Shown: in pieces, positions 19,122-27,865 of the stretch
How the letters are laid out: every line of letters starts with the position of its first letter
How positions within the stretch are numbered: the stretch's first letter is position 1
NCBI RefSeq assembly: GCF_002086285.1
Contig: NZ_MVHU01000001.1
Location: forward strand, 124,001 to 188,000
Length of the DNA stretch: 64,000 bases
Reading direction: 5' to 3'
Source: Mycolicibacter kumamotonensis
GTDB lineage: Bacteria > Actinomycetota > Actinomycetes > Mycobacteriales > Mycobacteriaceae
Position numbers and translations under genes: made by a program
The notes under the pieces: model-generated
Databases searched by the model: none
Told to the model about the DNA's origin: nothing
The model's input: the letters and a program-made list of their open reading frames with translations, nothing else

Positions 19122-20618
19122 CTACCCGATCACGTAGTCCGACAGCGGAAAGTGATCTTGCTCTTTGACCGCCGTGCGCACCGACGTCGGCCGGAACAGC
19201 GGGGCCTCCCCGGTGTTGTGGTTGAACCAGTAGGAATTCGACGTCGCGCAGTTGCCCAGGTGGAACACCGAGCTGTCCAGCAGGTCCATCATCCGCTCGT
19301 AGAACCGGGTGTTGGCCTCCTCGGTGACCTCGAAGGTCCGCGCTTGGCGCCGCTGCAGCTCCCCGAACAGCCGGTTCATGTGCCGCATCTGGTATTCGAC
19401 GGTGTTGAACCAGGACAGGCCCACCCAGGCGAACGGGCTGGCCATGTTGATGAAATTCGGGAACTGCGGCGCGGTCATGCCCTGGTAGGCCTGGAATCGG
19501 GTCTCGCGCCACCACTTACCCAGGTTCCGGCCACCGCGCCCGACCACCTCGATCGCCGGCAGGTTGCCTTCCCAGACGTCGAAGCCCGTCGCCAGCACCA
19601 AGGTGTCGATCTCGCGTTTGGTGCCGTCGACGGAGACGATGCCGTCCGGTTCGATCCGCTCGATACCGGCGGTCTCCAGGTGCACGTGCGGCTTGGTGAA
19701 CGTCGGGTAGTAATCATTGGAGATCGACGGGCGCTTGCAGCCGAAGTCGAAATCGGGGCGCATCTTGCGGGCCAGCTCGCGGTCCCGCACCGACATCAGC
19801 CGATGCAGGGTGGACTGGGCCGCCATCGCCTTGTTGAGGAACTTGAACCGCCGGTAGCGCCACATCGTCAGGACCATCATGAAGTCGGTGACATTGTCGG
19901 TGATCCATCGCACGATGCGCTGGGTGAACGGCACGCGGGCGAACATGCGCTGCACCACCGGCGGGAACACCACGTCGGACTTGGGTGTCACCAGGATCGG
20001 GGTGCGCTGGTAGACGGTCAGATCGGCGACGACTTTGGCCAGCTCCGGGATGACCTGGATCCCGGTCGAGCCGGTTCCGATGATCGCCGCGCGCCGCCCG
20101 GCCAGGGGGTATTCGTGATCCCAGGCCGCGGTGTGGATGATGCGCCCGGCGAAGGTGTCGATTCCGGGGATCTCCGGGATCTTCGGCTGGCACAGGAAGC
20201 CGGTGGCCACGATGAGGAACTGCGCGGTCAGCGTCTCACCGCCGGCCAGGCCCACCCGCCACACCTTGGCGTCCTCGTCCCACTGGGCCCCGTCGACGCA
20301 CGTGTTGAAGCGCATGAAGCGGCGCACGTCGTACTTGTCGGCGACGTGCTCGGCGTAGGCCTGGACCTCATGGCCCGGCGCGAACAACCGCGACCAGTAC
20401 GGGTTGGGCTCGAACCAATAGGAATAGGTGGTCGAGGGCTGATCGACCGAGAGGCCCGGATAGTGGTTGACCCGCCACGTTCCGCCGAGGCCGTCTTCGC
20501 GGTCGACGATCAGGATGTTCTGGTAGCCCAGCCGATTGAGTTGGATCGCCGCGCCCATTCCCCCGAAGCCCGCGCCCACGATGACGGCCTCATAGTGCTG
20601 GTCCTGCTGGGTCCCCAT
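19122..20618 (-). CDS. Flavin-containing monooxygenase, Baeyer-Villiger type
   Basis: Protein of 498 residues. An FAD-binding GAGFGGMG lies near residue 16, the Baeyer-Villiger fingerprint FAGRIIHTAAW near residue 157, and an NADPH-binding GTGSTGIQ near residue 181. LATGFDVWEGN is a further class B monooxygenase mark. Expected reaction: NADPH- and O2-dependent insertion of oxygen next to a carbonyl, or a related oxidation. The substrate is unknown. It is 59 bases upstream of the mmpL gene in the same direction and may be transcribed with it. Divergent from the diiron oxygenase. Confidence 0.9.
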   Translation of the reverse strand: MGTQQDQHYEAVIVGAGFGGMGAAIQLNRLGYQNILIVDREDGLGGTWRVNHYPGLSVDQPSTTYSYWFEPNPYWSRLFAPGHEVQAYAEHVADKYDVRRFMRFNTCVDGAQWDEDAKVWRVGLAGGETLTAQFLIVATGFLCQPKIPEIPGIDTFAGRIIHTAAWDHEYPLAGRRAAIIGTGSTGIQVIPELAKVVADLTVYQRTPILVTPKSDVVFPPVVQRMFARVPFTQRIVRWITDNVTDFMMVLTMWRYRRFKFLNKAMAAQSTLHRLMSVRDRELARKMRPDFDFGCKRPSISNDYYPTFTKPHVHLETAGIERIEPDGIVSVDGTKREIDTLVLATGFDVWEGNLPAIEVVGRGGRNLGKWWRETRFQAYQGMTAPQFPNFINMASPFAWVGLSWFNTVEYQMRHMNRLFGELQRRQARTFEVTEEANTRFYERMMDLLDSSVFHLGNCATSNSYWFNHNTGEAPLFRPTSVRTAVKEQDHFPLSDYVIG

Positions 20619-20847
20619 AAACAGAACACGCTACCGCAATCCGGCGACGCGCCGCTGTGCGCGCAGGTCAACCACATGCGAACACCAACCGCCGCAGGTA
20701 AAGTAATGGACGCTTAGCGGTCGCGGGATGGCGGCAATCACACCACGACAGTGCGACGGGTCTTAGTGTTCTGCCAATCTCGGCGGTAAGCTTCGGGCCA
20801 GCCGCGGACTTTTCTGCGCGCAGCCCAAAGACGGGAGAGTAGCGAAA
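20619..20847. other. Divergent promoter region, 229 bases
   Basis: Lies between the start of the flavin monooxygenase (minus) and the diiron oxygenase (plus), so it must hold promoters for both. A purine-rich GGGAGAG at about 20831-20837 is the ribosome binding site of the oxygenase gene. I see no clear operator or small gene. Confidence 0.55.
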
Positions 20848-21933
20848 ATGCCGATCTGGATCGACATCTTCGGGCTGGTGGGCAGCCTGATGATTGCCGG
20901 CTTGGTATTTTTCGCCGTCGTTCGTGCCGTTGCGCGATACCGCCGCAACATGGACGTCACCGACGACCACCAGTACACCGCGACGCTGGCAAGCCTGTCG
21001 GAAAGCTCGGTACGACGCCGCTTCGATCCGTTCACCGACATCGACTGGGACGCGCCCGAACACGCCATCACCGCCGATGACCCGCGGTGGGTGCTGAAAG
21101 ACGACCCGCTGGGACGCACCGAGTGGTACCGCAGCCAACCGTTGGACAAGCAGATCGCGATCGGGATGTGGCGGCAGGCCAACATCGCCAAGGTCACACT
21201 GCAGTTCGAGAGCATGCTGATCCGAGGTCTGGTCCAGTACGCGTCCCGGGTGCCCAACGGCTCGCCCGAACACCGCTACTGCATGCACGAGTCCGTTGAG
21301 GAGTGCAACCACGTCCTGATGTTCCAGGAGCTGGTCAACCGCATCGGATTCGACGTGCCGGGGATGCAGTGGTGGATGCGCTGGCTGTCCCCGCTGATGC
21401 CGTTGTACGCCGGGCCGTTCCCCAACGTGTTCTTCTTCGGTGTCCTGGCCGGCGAGGTGCCCGTCGATGTTTTGCAGACCAATGCGCTGCGCGAGGCCGG
21501 CTCCGGGCATCCGGTGGTGGAGAAGGTGATGGCCATCCACATCGCCGAAGAGGCCCGCCACATCTCCTTCGCGGACGCCTACCTACGTAAACGCGTGCCG
21601 AAGGTGTGGCGGATCAACCGGCTGTGGATGTCGCTGTACGTACCGTTCGTGATGCGGCTGCTGGCCAAGCCGATGGTGGTGCCGCCGCGCAGCTTCTTCC
21701 GGCAGTTCGACGTTCCGCGTTCGGTGCGCAAGCAGCTGCTGTCCGGCTCCCCGGAGTCCCGCCAGGAGCTGCAGGACAGGTTCGCCGACATCCGCATGCT
21801 GTGCAGCGACATCGGCCTGATGACGCCCGCCGGACGGCTGATGTGGCGGGTCTGCAAGATCAACGGAGCGCCGTCGCGTTACCGCGGCGAGCCGCGGCGC
21901 GCGCAGGTGCCGGTGCAGGTTACCGGGGTCTAA
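20848..21933 (+). CDS. AurF-like diiron oxygenase with N-terminal membrane anchor
   Basis: Protein of 361 residues. Residues 5-28 form a clear transmembrane helix (GLVGSLMIAGLVFFAVV). The rest fits the AurF (p-aminobenzoate N-oxygenase) ferritin-like fold: carboxylate/His metal ligands in LQFESML, SVEECNHVLMFQE, VLAGEVPVD and HIAEEARHISFAD. Known members oxidise amines with O2, but mycobacterial ones are uncharacterised as far as I know, so the substrate stays open. It starts a plus-strand series with methyltransferase, P450, SDR and a second methyltransferase; 31 bases separate it from the first methyltransferase. Confidence 0.85.
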   Translation: MPIWIDIFGLVGSLMIAGLVFFAVVRAVARYRRNMDVTDDHQYTATLASLSESSVRRRFDPFTDIDWDAPEHAITADDPRWVLKDDPLGRTEWYRSQPLDKQIAIGMWRQANIAKVTLQFESMLIRGLVQYASRVPNGSPEHRYCMHESVEECNHVLMFQELVNRIGFDVPGMQWWMRWLSPLMPLYAGPFPNVFFFGVLAGEVPVDVLQTNALREAGSGHPVVEKVMAIHIAEEARHISFADAYLRKRVPKVWRINRLWMSLYVPFVMRLLAKPMVVPPRSFFRQFDVPRSVRKQLLSGSPESRQELQDRFADIRMLCSDIGLMTPAGRLMWRVCKINGAPSRYRGEPRRAQVPVQVTGV

Positions 21934-21964
21934 AGCACCTCCTGAGCTGTGCCATACTTTCGGT

Positions 21965-22798
21965 ATGGTGCGTTCCCCATCTCAGACCTTGGAAAAAGTC
22001 GGTGCCGATCTGGTGTACCGGATCTCGGCGATGCCGCTCTACAAGAAGGCCTTCAAATACTGGTACCCGTTCATGACCCGACGGATGGGGCACGACGACG
22101 TCGTCTTCCTCAACTGGGGTTACGAGGAGGACCCGCCGCTGGGCCTTCAGCTCGATGAAGCCGACGAGCCCAACCGCTACTCGATCCAGCTCTACCACCA
22201 GACCGCCAGCCAGATCGACCTGACCGGCAAGAAGGTGCTGGAGGTCAGCTCCGGCCACGGCGGCGGCGCGTCCTTCATTTCCCGGACCCTCAAGCCGGCC
22301 TCCTACACCGGCCTGGACTTCAACCCCGAAGGGGTGGCCTTCTGCCAGAAGCGCCATCAGGTGCCGGGCCTGGACTTCGTGCAGGGCGACGCGCTGAACC
22401 TGCCGTTCCCCGATGATTCCTTCGACGCGGTGGTCAACGTCGAGGCCTCGCACATCTACCCCGACTTCGCTCGTTTCGTCAGCGAGGTGGGCCGGGTGCT
22501 GCGTCCGGGCGGGCACTTCCTGCACACCGACTTCCGCGCCAAAGAGGACATCGAGTCCTGGCAGCAGACCCTTGCCAAGCCGCCGCTGCGCCTGGTCAAC
22601 GAGCGCGACATCAGCCGGGAGGTCGTCCGCGGGCTGGCGGCGAACTCGCCGCGCTCCAACGAGCTGATCAACGAGCGGCTGCCGTTCTTCCTGCGGCGCT
22701 TCGGCCGGGAGTTCGCGGTGGTCGAGGGATCGCTGTTCTACCGCGATCTGGACCGTGGCGAGATCACCTACCGGATCTTCGACCTCGTCAAGGACTGA
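21965..22798 (+). CDS. SAM-dependent methyltransferase, Rv2952 (phthiotriol methyltransferase)-like
   Basis: Protein of 277 residues. The series YWYPFMTRRMG, FLNWGYEEDPP, VLEVSSGHGGGASF, YTGLDFN and VNVEASHIYPDF matches what I recall of Rv2952, which O-methylates phthiotriol and phenolphthiotriol dimycocerosates, and of glycopeptidolipid methyltransferases. In the SAM motif Ser replaces the Cys of VLEVSCGHGGG seen in the paralogue at 25226. A pps-type cluster lies 15 kb away, so methylation of a related lipid is a sound guess. A strong terminator follows. Confidence 0.85.
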   Translation: MVRSPSQTLEKVGADLVYRISAMPLYKKAFKYWYPFMTRRMGHDDVVFLNWGYEEDPPLGLQLDEADEPNRYSIQLYHQTASQIDLTGKKVLEVSSGHGGGASFISRTLKPASYTGLDFNPEGVAFCQKRHQVPGLDFVQGDALNLPFPDDSFDAVVNVEASHIYPDFARFVSEVGRVLRPGGHFLHTDFRAKEDIESWQQTLAKPPLRLVNERDISREVVRGLAANSPRSNELINERLPFFLRRFGREFAVVEGSLFYRDLDRGEITYRIFDLVKD

Positions 22799-22816
22799 CT
22801 CCACCGAACTGTTCGC

Positions 22817-22865
22817 AGCGCCGGAGCGGGCCGGGACTTGTTCCCCCGCTCCGGCGCTCTGTTTT
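22817..22865 (+). terminator. Rho-independent terminator
   Basis: A perfect 14-base stem (AGCGCCGGAGCGGG at 22817-22830 with CCCGCTCCGGCGCT at 22845-22858), a 14-base loop, then CTGTTTT. It sits 18 bases after the methyltransferase stop and separates that transcript from the P450-SDR genes. Confidence 0.88.
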
Positions 22866-22988
22866 CCGGCTGATGTCCCTTGAACCGGCGGGGCGAAACC
22901 GGGTTAGGGTGACGGCTGCAGTCATTGTCGGCCCGATCGCGGGCCGATCGCGCTGCAAACACGACGATCGTGACGAGGGGCTAGCCAG

Positions 22989-24347
22989 ATGGACCAGAGG
23001 GACTTGACGCGTCGGCTTCGCTTCCGCGCCAGCCTGTTCAAGATCGGCATCGACGGACTGGTCGGGGTGGCGAGGGACCGGGCGACCGCCTACCGCTACG
23101 CCCTGACCGGCCGCGAGACCGCCCCGCTGACCGACTTCGACCCCTTCGCTCGCGAAACGATGCTCGACCCCTACCCGGGCTATCGCACCCTGCTGACCGG
23201 TCCCAAGGTCTGGTACAGCCGCAAACGCGGCATCTGGATCATTCCGGGCTACGACGAGGTCCGGCAGGCACTGCGCGACGACGAGGCCTTGTCCTCGGCG
23301 CAGAGCCAGGCCCGCTTCCGGGTCCGCTTGCAGACGATGAACGCCCAAGACCCGCCGGTGCACACCCGGCTGCGCCGGTCGGTGTCGCGGGCCTTCACCC
23401 CGCGCGCGATGAAGGCGTGGGAGGTCAACATCAACCGGGTCGCCGACGAACTCGTCGACGAGATGATCACCCGCGGGCGGGTCGAGATCGTCAACGATCT
23501 GGCCAAACCGCTGCCGAACCGGTTGATCACGATGATGCTGGCGATCCCCCAGGAGGACCGCCACCAGTTCCTGGAATGGGCCGACACCATCAACGAGGCG
23601 GCGTTCGCACCGCTGACTCCGCGCGGCATGGCCCTGAACATGCGCTCGAGCCAGGCCGTCATCGCGATGCACCGCAGCCTCGACCCGATGATCAAGGCGC
23701 GGCGCGCCGCGCCGGGCGACGACTTGATCTCGATGCTGGCGGCTCCGAGCGGGGAGGACACCCTCTCCGACGACGAGGTGTTCTGGAGCGCGTCGATGCT
23801 CGTCGGCGCCGGCAGTGAGACCACCACCAACCTGATCTCGGGCCTGTTCCTCACGCTGGCTCAGCGCCCGGACGTCTACGCCCGGCTGCGCGAGCACCCC
23901 GAGCTGATCCCCGCCGCGATCGAAGAGCAGCTGCGGCTGGTCTCGCCGGTGCAAGGGTTCTACCGGACCGCGACCCGCGACTATCGGGTCGGCGACCACA
24001 CCATCCCCGCCGGTGCGCGGGTGCTGGTGCTGTATGCGGCAGGCAATCGCGATCCCGCGCACTACCCCGACCCCGACACCTTCGATCTGGATCGCAATCC
24101 GACCGACCACCTCGCGTTCGGCGGCGGTGCCCACTACTGCCTCGGCACGCACCTGACCCGCATCGAAGTCGGGCGGGTGCTGACCCAGATGATCCCGCGG
24201 GTCAAGGAGATCCGGTTGGCCGGAGAGCACCGCTACCTGGTCAACGCCACGATGCGAGGGCTCGAGCACCTGCCCGTCGAGCTGGTGCTCGCCGAAGCCG
24301 GGGCCGACGGGGCCGCGGCCGGCCTGCGGTCCACCGGCAGCCGATGA
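22989..24347 (+). CDS. Cytochrome P450
   Basis: Soluble P450 of 452 residues. The I-helix motif is GAGSETTTN near residue 278, the ExxR pair falls in AIEEQLRLVSP, and the heme-binding loop is FGGGAHYCLGTHLTRIE with the thiolate Cys near residue 384. The substrate is unknown. The first 40 residues (LTRRLRFRASLFKIG) are basic and amphipathic. Its TGA overlaps the ATG of the SDR gene, which implies that the two act on the same compound. Confidence 0.93.
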   Translation: MDQRDLTRRLRFRASLFKIGIDGLVGVARDRATAYRYALTGRETAPLTDFDPFARETMLDPYPGYRTLLTGPKVWYSRKRGIWIIPGYDEVRQALRDDEALSSAQSQARFRVRLQTMNAQDPPVHTRLRRSVSRAFTPRAMKAWEVNINRVADELVDEMITRGRVEIVNDLAKPLPNRLITMMLAIPQEDRHQFLEWADTINEAAFAPLTPRGMALNMRSSQAVIAMHRSLDPMIKARRAAPGDDLISMLAAPSGEDTLSDDEVFWSASMLVGAGSETTTNLISGLFLTLAQRPDVYARLREHPELIPAAIEEQLRLVSPVQGFYRTATRDYRVGDHTIPAGARVLVLYAAGNRDPAHYPDPDTFDLDRNPTDHLAFGGGAHYCLGTHLTRIEVGRVLTQMIPRVKEIRLAGEHRYLVNATMRGLEHLPVELVLAEAGADGAAAGLRSTGSR

Positions 24348-25165
24348 GCGTCAAGCCGAACGCGCTGGTCACCGGGGCGACGAGCGGGATCGGGGAAGCA
24401 ACGGCCGACCGGCTGCAGGCCGCCGGTTACCGCGTGTTCGCGGTAGGCCGCAATCCCGAAGCGCTGCAGGCTCTTTCGTCGCGGGGCCTGATCGCGCGCG
24501 CCCTCGATGTCACCGACGAGGCGGCGGTGGAACAGCTGGTCGGCGAGATCGACGGCGGAGTCGACGTCTTGGTCAATTGCGCCGGCTTTCCGCTGACCTG
24601 CCCGCTCGAGCAGGTGGCGCTGGCGGATCTACGCCTGCTATTCGAAACCAATATCGTTGCAGCACTCCACCTGTCGCAGGCCGTGCTGCCGGGCATGCGG
24701 GAGCGCGGGAGCGGCATCATCGTCAACATCGGCAGCACCGGAGGGCGGTTCGCCAGCCCGGGGGCCGGCGGGTATCACGTGGTGAAATACGGCATGGAGG
24801 CGCTGTCACTGTCGCTGCGCGCCGAGGTGGCGCCGTTCGGCGTACGAGTGGTGCTGCTCGACCCGACCGCGGTGCGGACCCCGTTCGTCACCTCGCAGCA
24901 GGAGGCGCAGCACGCCTACGCCCCGGACGACCCCTACGGCGACTTCAAACGCCGCTATGCCGACAACACCCGGCGGCTGTCGGCGAAGCGCGGCGTGATG
25001 ATCGAACCGGACACCGTCGCCCGAGCCGTGCTGCGCGTGGTGCGGGCGAAGAACCCCAGACCCCGCTATATCGTCGGCAGTTCCGGCAAGGCCACCGTGC
25101 TCGCCCGGGCGCTGGTGACCGACCGGATGTGGGATCGAATCCTGATGCGCGGGCTGCATGACTGA
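24344..25165 (+). CDS. Short-chain dehydrogenase/reductase
   Basis: Protein of 273 residues. Cofactor motif TGATSGIG near residue 11, structural NCAG (usual NNAG with Cys), catalytic Ser in NIGSTGG and YHVVK with catalytic Tyr and Lys near residues 146-150. The family oxidises or reduces alcohol/ketone groups with NAD(P)(H). Translationally coupled to the P450 by an ATGA overlap, so it may oxidise the hydroxyl the P450 installs, or the reverse (inference). Confidence 0.92.
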   Translation: MSVKPNALVTGATSGIGEATADRLQAAGYRVFAVGRNPEALQALSSRGLIARALDVTDEAAVEQLVGEIDGGVDVLVNCAGFPLTCPLEQVALADLRLLFETNIVAALHLSQAVLPGMRERGSGIIVNIGSTGGRFASPGAGGYHVVKYGMEALSLSLRAEVAPFGVRVVLLDPTAVRTPFVTSQQEAQHAYAPDDPYGDFKRRYADNTRRLSAKRGVMIEPDTVARAVLRVVRAKNPRPRYIVGSSGKATVLARALVTDRMWDRILMRGLHD

Positions 25166-25225
25166 CGTTCCGCACCCCCCGACCCAGCCGCCGGTTCGAA
25201 ACCCCATCCGTGACATACTGCCTCG

Positions 25226-26047
25226 GTGGCCACGATGAACCGCCTGATATTCAACCCGGTATCCCACCGCGTCATGACGAACCCGTTCGTCTACCACCTG
25301 CTGTTCACCTCGTTCGTGACGAAGCGGTTCGCGACCCAGACCAAGATGCTCAGCGGTGACGACTGGTTGTTCCTCAACTACGGCTACGAAGAGGACCCGC
25401 CGATGGGGATACCTCTGGACGCCTCGGACGAGCCCAACCGGTTTTTCATCCAGCAGTACCACCGCACCGCCGCCCAGGCTGATCTGACCGGCAAGCGGGT
25501 GCTCGAGGTGAGCTGCGGCCACGGTGGCGGCGCGTCGTATGTCGCCCGCACCTTCAAGCCCGCCTCCTACACCGGCCTGGACCTCAACGAGACCGCCATC
25601 GAATTCTGCCGGGAGCGCCACCAGCTGCCCGGGATGGAATTCGTGCAGGGCGACGCCGAGAACCTGCCGTTCGAGGACGGCTCGTTCGACGTGGTGTTCC
25701 AAGTGGAGGCATCACACCTCTACCCGCACCCGGCCAAGTTCTTCCACGGCGCGGCGCGGGTGCTGGCTCCGGGCGGGCACTTCCTTTACACCGACTTCCG
25801 CCGCCGCAGTGAGCTGGCCCGCTGGGATGCCGAACTGGCCGACACCGGATTGCGCCTGGTGTCCCAGGAGGACATCAGCATGGACGTGTTGCGCGGCAAC
25901 GAGAAGAACCTGGCCCGCAAGCAGGACATGATCGCCCACCACGGCAGCCTGGCCCGCTTCGCCAGTGCCGCGACCGACTGGACCTTCAACGGCGCGCTGA
26001 AGAACGGCGAATTCGTCTACCGGCTGTACAGCTTCGCCAAGGACTGA
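25226..26047 (+). CDS. SAM-dependent methyltransferase, Rv2952-like paralogue
   Basis: Protein of 273 residues starting at GTG. It shares FLNYGYEEDPPMG, VLEVSCGHGGGASYVARTF, YTGLDLNE and QVEASHLYPH with the gene at 21965 and with what I recall of Rv2952. The gene pair brackets the P450-SDR genes. The methyl acceptor is likely a hydroxyl of a polyketide or peptidolipid. The 60-base gap to the SDR leaves room for its own ribosome binding site. It converges on the SDR/hydrolase frame with 18 bases between stops and no clear terminator. Confidence 0.85.
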   Translation: MATMNRLIFNPVSHRVMTNPFVYHLLFTSFVTKRFATQTKMLSGDDWLFLNYGYEEDPPMGIPLDASDEPNRFFIQQYHRTAAQADLTGKRVLEVSCGHGGGASYVARTFKPASYTGLDLNETAIEFCRERHQLPGMEFVQGDAENLPFEDGSFDVVFQVEASHLYPHPAKFFHGAARVLAPGGHFLYTDFRRRSELARWDAELADTGLRLVSQEDISMDVLRGNEKNLARKQDMIAHHGSLARFASAATDWTFNGALKNGEFVYRLYSFAKD

Positions 26048-26065
26048 CCGGCTCTGGCGGCGGCG

Positions 26066-27739
26066 CTAGAGTCCGAGGCCGCCGAGCCAGCTGTGGATGC
26101 GTTCGGCCACCGACTCCCAGCCCGGCTCCAGCATCATGTTGTGGCCCATGTCGGGAAAGAACTCCGCCTCGGTGCCGTAGGCACGCGCCGTCGCCTCGAC
26201 CTCTTTGCGGGTGTGAGCGCCGTCCTGGTCGGCGCCCAGCACCAGCAGCGGTGTGGTGACGCGGTCCGGGCGGGGCAGCTTGAGCATCAGGCAGTCGATG
26301 CTGACCCGGGCGCTGTCCTCCTGCAGCCGCGCCGCACATTCGAGCACCTGCTCCTCGGGGGTGCGCTCCGAGAAGAACTTCTCCCGGGCCAACTCGGGCG
26401 TGTTGATGTAGGGCAAGGACCTGCCGGTGATCGCGACCTTGATGGCATGCCAGGGGTGGTTGCGCAGCCAGCGCAGGCTCGACCCGTAGTTGCCCCGCGG
26501 GGGAATCGATGCCATCAGGACCGCGGCCGGCGCGTCGCGGGTCTCGAGGTACTTCTGCACGATCAGCCCGCCCATGGAGTGACCGATCACCACCGGCTCC
26601 TCGGGCAGCGTGTCGGCGACCGATCTGACGTCCTCGATGTAGTCCTCGACGCTGCAGGTCCGCAGCGGCTTGTCGGTGGAACTGCCGCCGTGCCCGCGGA
26701 AGCTGACCGCCAGCGCGCGATACCCCTGGTCGGCGAAGTATCCGAGGAAATTCTCGTCCCAGCACCAGGCGCCGTGCCAGGCGCCGTGGACGAAGAGCAA
26801 AGGAACCGGATGGGCGTCGCTCACACAGCCCTTGTCGATCACCTCAAGCACCACACTGCTCCCCCTGTCCGGCGCACGGCCGTCCCCTGACGTCGACGAT
26901 AACCGGGACTTCCCCCTACCCGTGTTGCGTGTCGACAGTGGAGTGCGCCGCGCCAGCAACGGTAGCAGCGGGCCGTGCGGCACGACCCGGTAGGCGACCA
27001 CCAGCAGCCGGTTTGCCCACCCGGGCGTCACCCGGCCCTTGCCCGCGGCCAGGCCGTCGACCGCCGCCCGAGCCACCGTGTCCACCGACTTCCACATCAC
27101 CGCGGGCAGCACCTGCCGGCGCTCCCCCGCGCGGAACCCGGCCGCGATGTCCAGGTGGGTGTCCACCGGACCGGGGCACAGCGCGGTGGCACTGACGCCG
27201 GTGCCCCGCAATTCGCTGCGCAGACTCTCGGTGTAGGAAGCGACGAATGCCTTGGCGGCGCCGTAGCTCGCCTGCCCGGGCAGCGGCCCGAACCCGGCGA
27301 CCGACGACACGTTCAGGACGGCACCGCGTCCTCGCTCCACCATGCCCGGCAGAAACCTGGTGCACAGATCGACCACCGCGGCGACGTCGACTTCGACCAG
27401 GCCGAGTTGGCGCTCCGGATCCGCCTCCGCGACCAGGGCCACCGCCGCCAGACCGGCATTGTTGACCAGCACATCGGGGACCAGGCCCAAGTCGGCGACC
27501 CGGTCCGGCAGGGCGGCCCGGTTGGTGCGGCTGGACAGATCGGCCGGCAGTACGTGCACCGGGTGGGGATGCAGCTCCTCGGCCAGCGCGTGCAGCCGGT
27601 CGGCGCTGCGCGCCACCAGAATCAACTGGTGACCACGCCTGGCGAGCTCGCGAGCCACTGCCGCACCGATCCCCGACGACGCGCCGGTGACGATGGCCGC
27701 ACGGCCGGGTCCGGGTGCTGGTAAAGCCACGTGACCCAC
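26066..27739 (-). CDS. SDR fused in frame to an alpha/beta hydrolase
   Basis: One open frame of 557 codons with two complete enzymes. Residues 12-262 are an SDR: TGASSGIG (18-25), NNAG (93-96), NVSSVAG, YGAAK (Tyr159, Lys163). Residues 297-557 are an alpha/beta hydrolase: HGAWHGAW oxyanion region, GHSMGG nucleophile (Ser388), LGADQDGAH acid region and MGHNM catalytic His. The linker (263-296) is basic and polar. An AGGGGGAG sequence at 26866-26859 sits just before GTG 26854, so the hydrolase may also be made alone. Most relatives I know of are separate proteins. Substrates unknown. Confidence 0.8.
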   Translation of the reverse strand: MGHVALPAPGPGRAAIVTGASSGIGAAVARELARRGHQLILVARSADRLHALAEELHPHPVHVLPADLSSRTNRAALPDRVADLGLVPDVLVNNAGLAAVALVAEADPERQLGLVEVDVAAVVDLCTRFLPGMVERGRGAVLNVSSVAGFGPLPGQASYGAAKAFVASYTESLRSELRGTGVSATALCPGPVDTHLDIAAGFRAGERRQVLPAVMWKSVDTVARAAVDGLAAGKGRVTPGWANRLLVVAYRVVPHGPLLPLLARRTPLSTRNTGRGKSRLSSTSGDGRAPDRGSSVVLEVIDKGCVSDAHPVPLLFVHGAWHGAWCWDENFLGYFADQGYRALAVSFRGHGGSSTDKPLRTCSVEDYIEDVRSVADTLPEEPVVIGHSMGGLIVQKYLETRDAPAAVLMASIPPRGNYGSSLRWLRNHPWHAIKVAITGRSLPYINTPELAREKFFSERTPEEQVLECAARLQEDSARVSIDCLMLKLPRPDRVTTPLLVLGADQDGAHTRKEVEATARAYGTEAEFFPDMGHNMMLEPGWESVAERIHSWLGGLGL

Positions 27740-27865
27740 CCTATCGTCCGGTGCGCCGCAGACATCCCCCCGGCAAAGATCTGACCCGCACGCAAATTCC
27801 CGTCACCTCGACAGGCGCTGGGGTGAGTTCCTGTGTACGCTGACACGGTCGTGTGTCTGAGGTAA

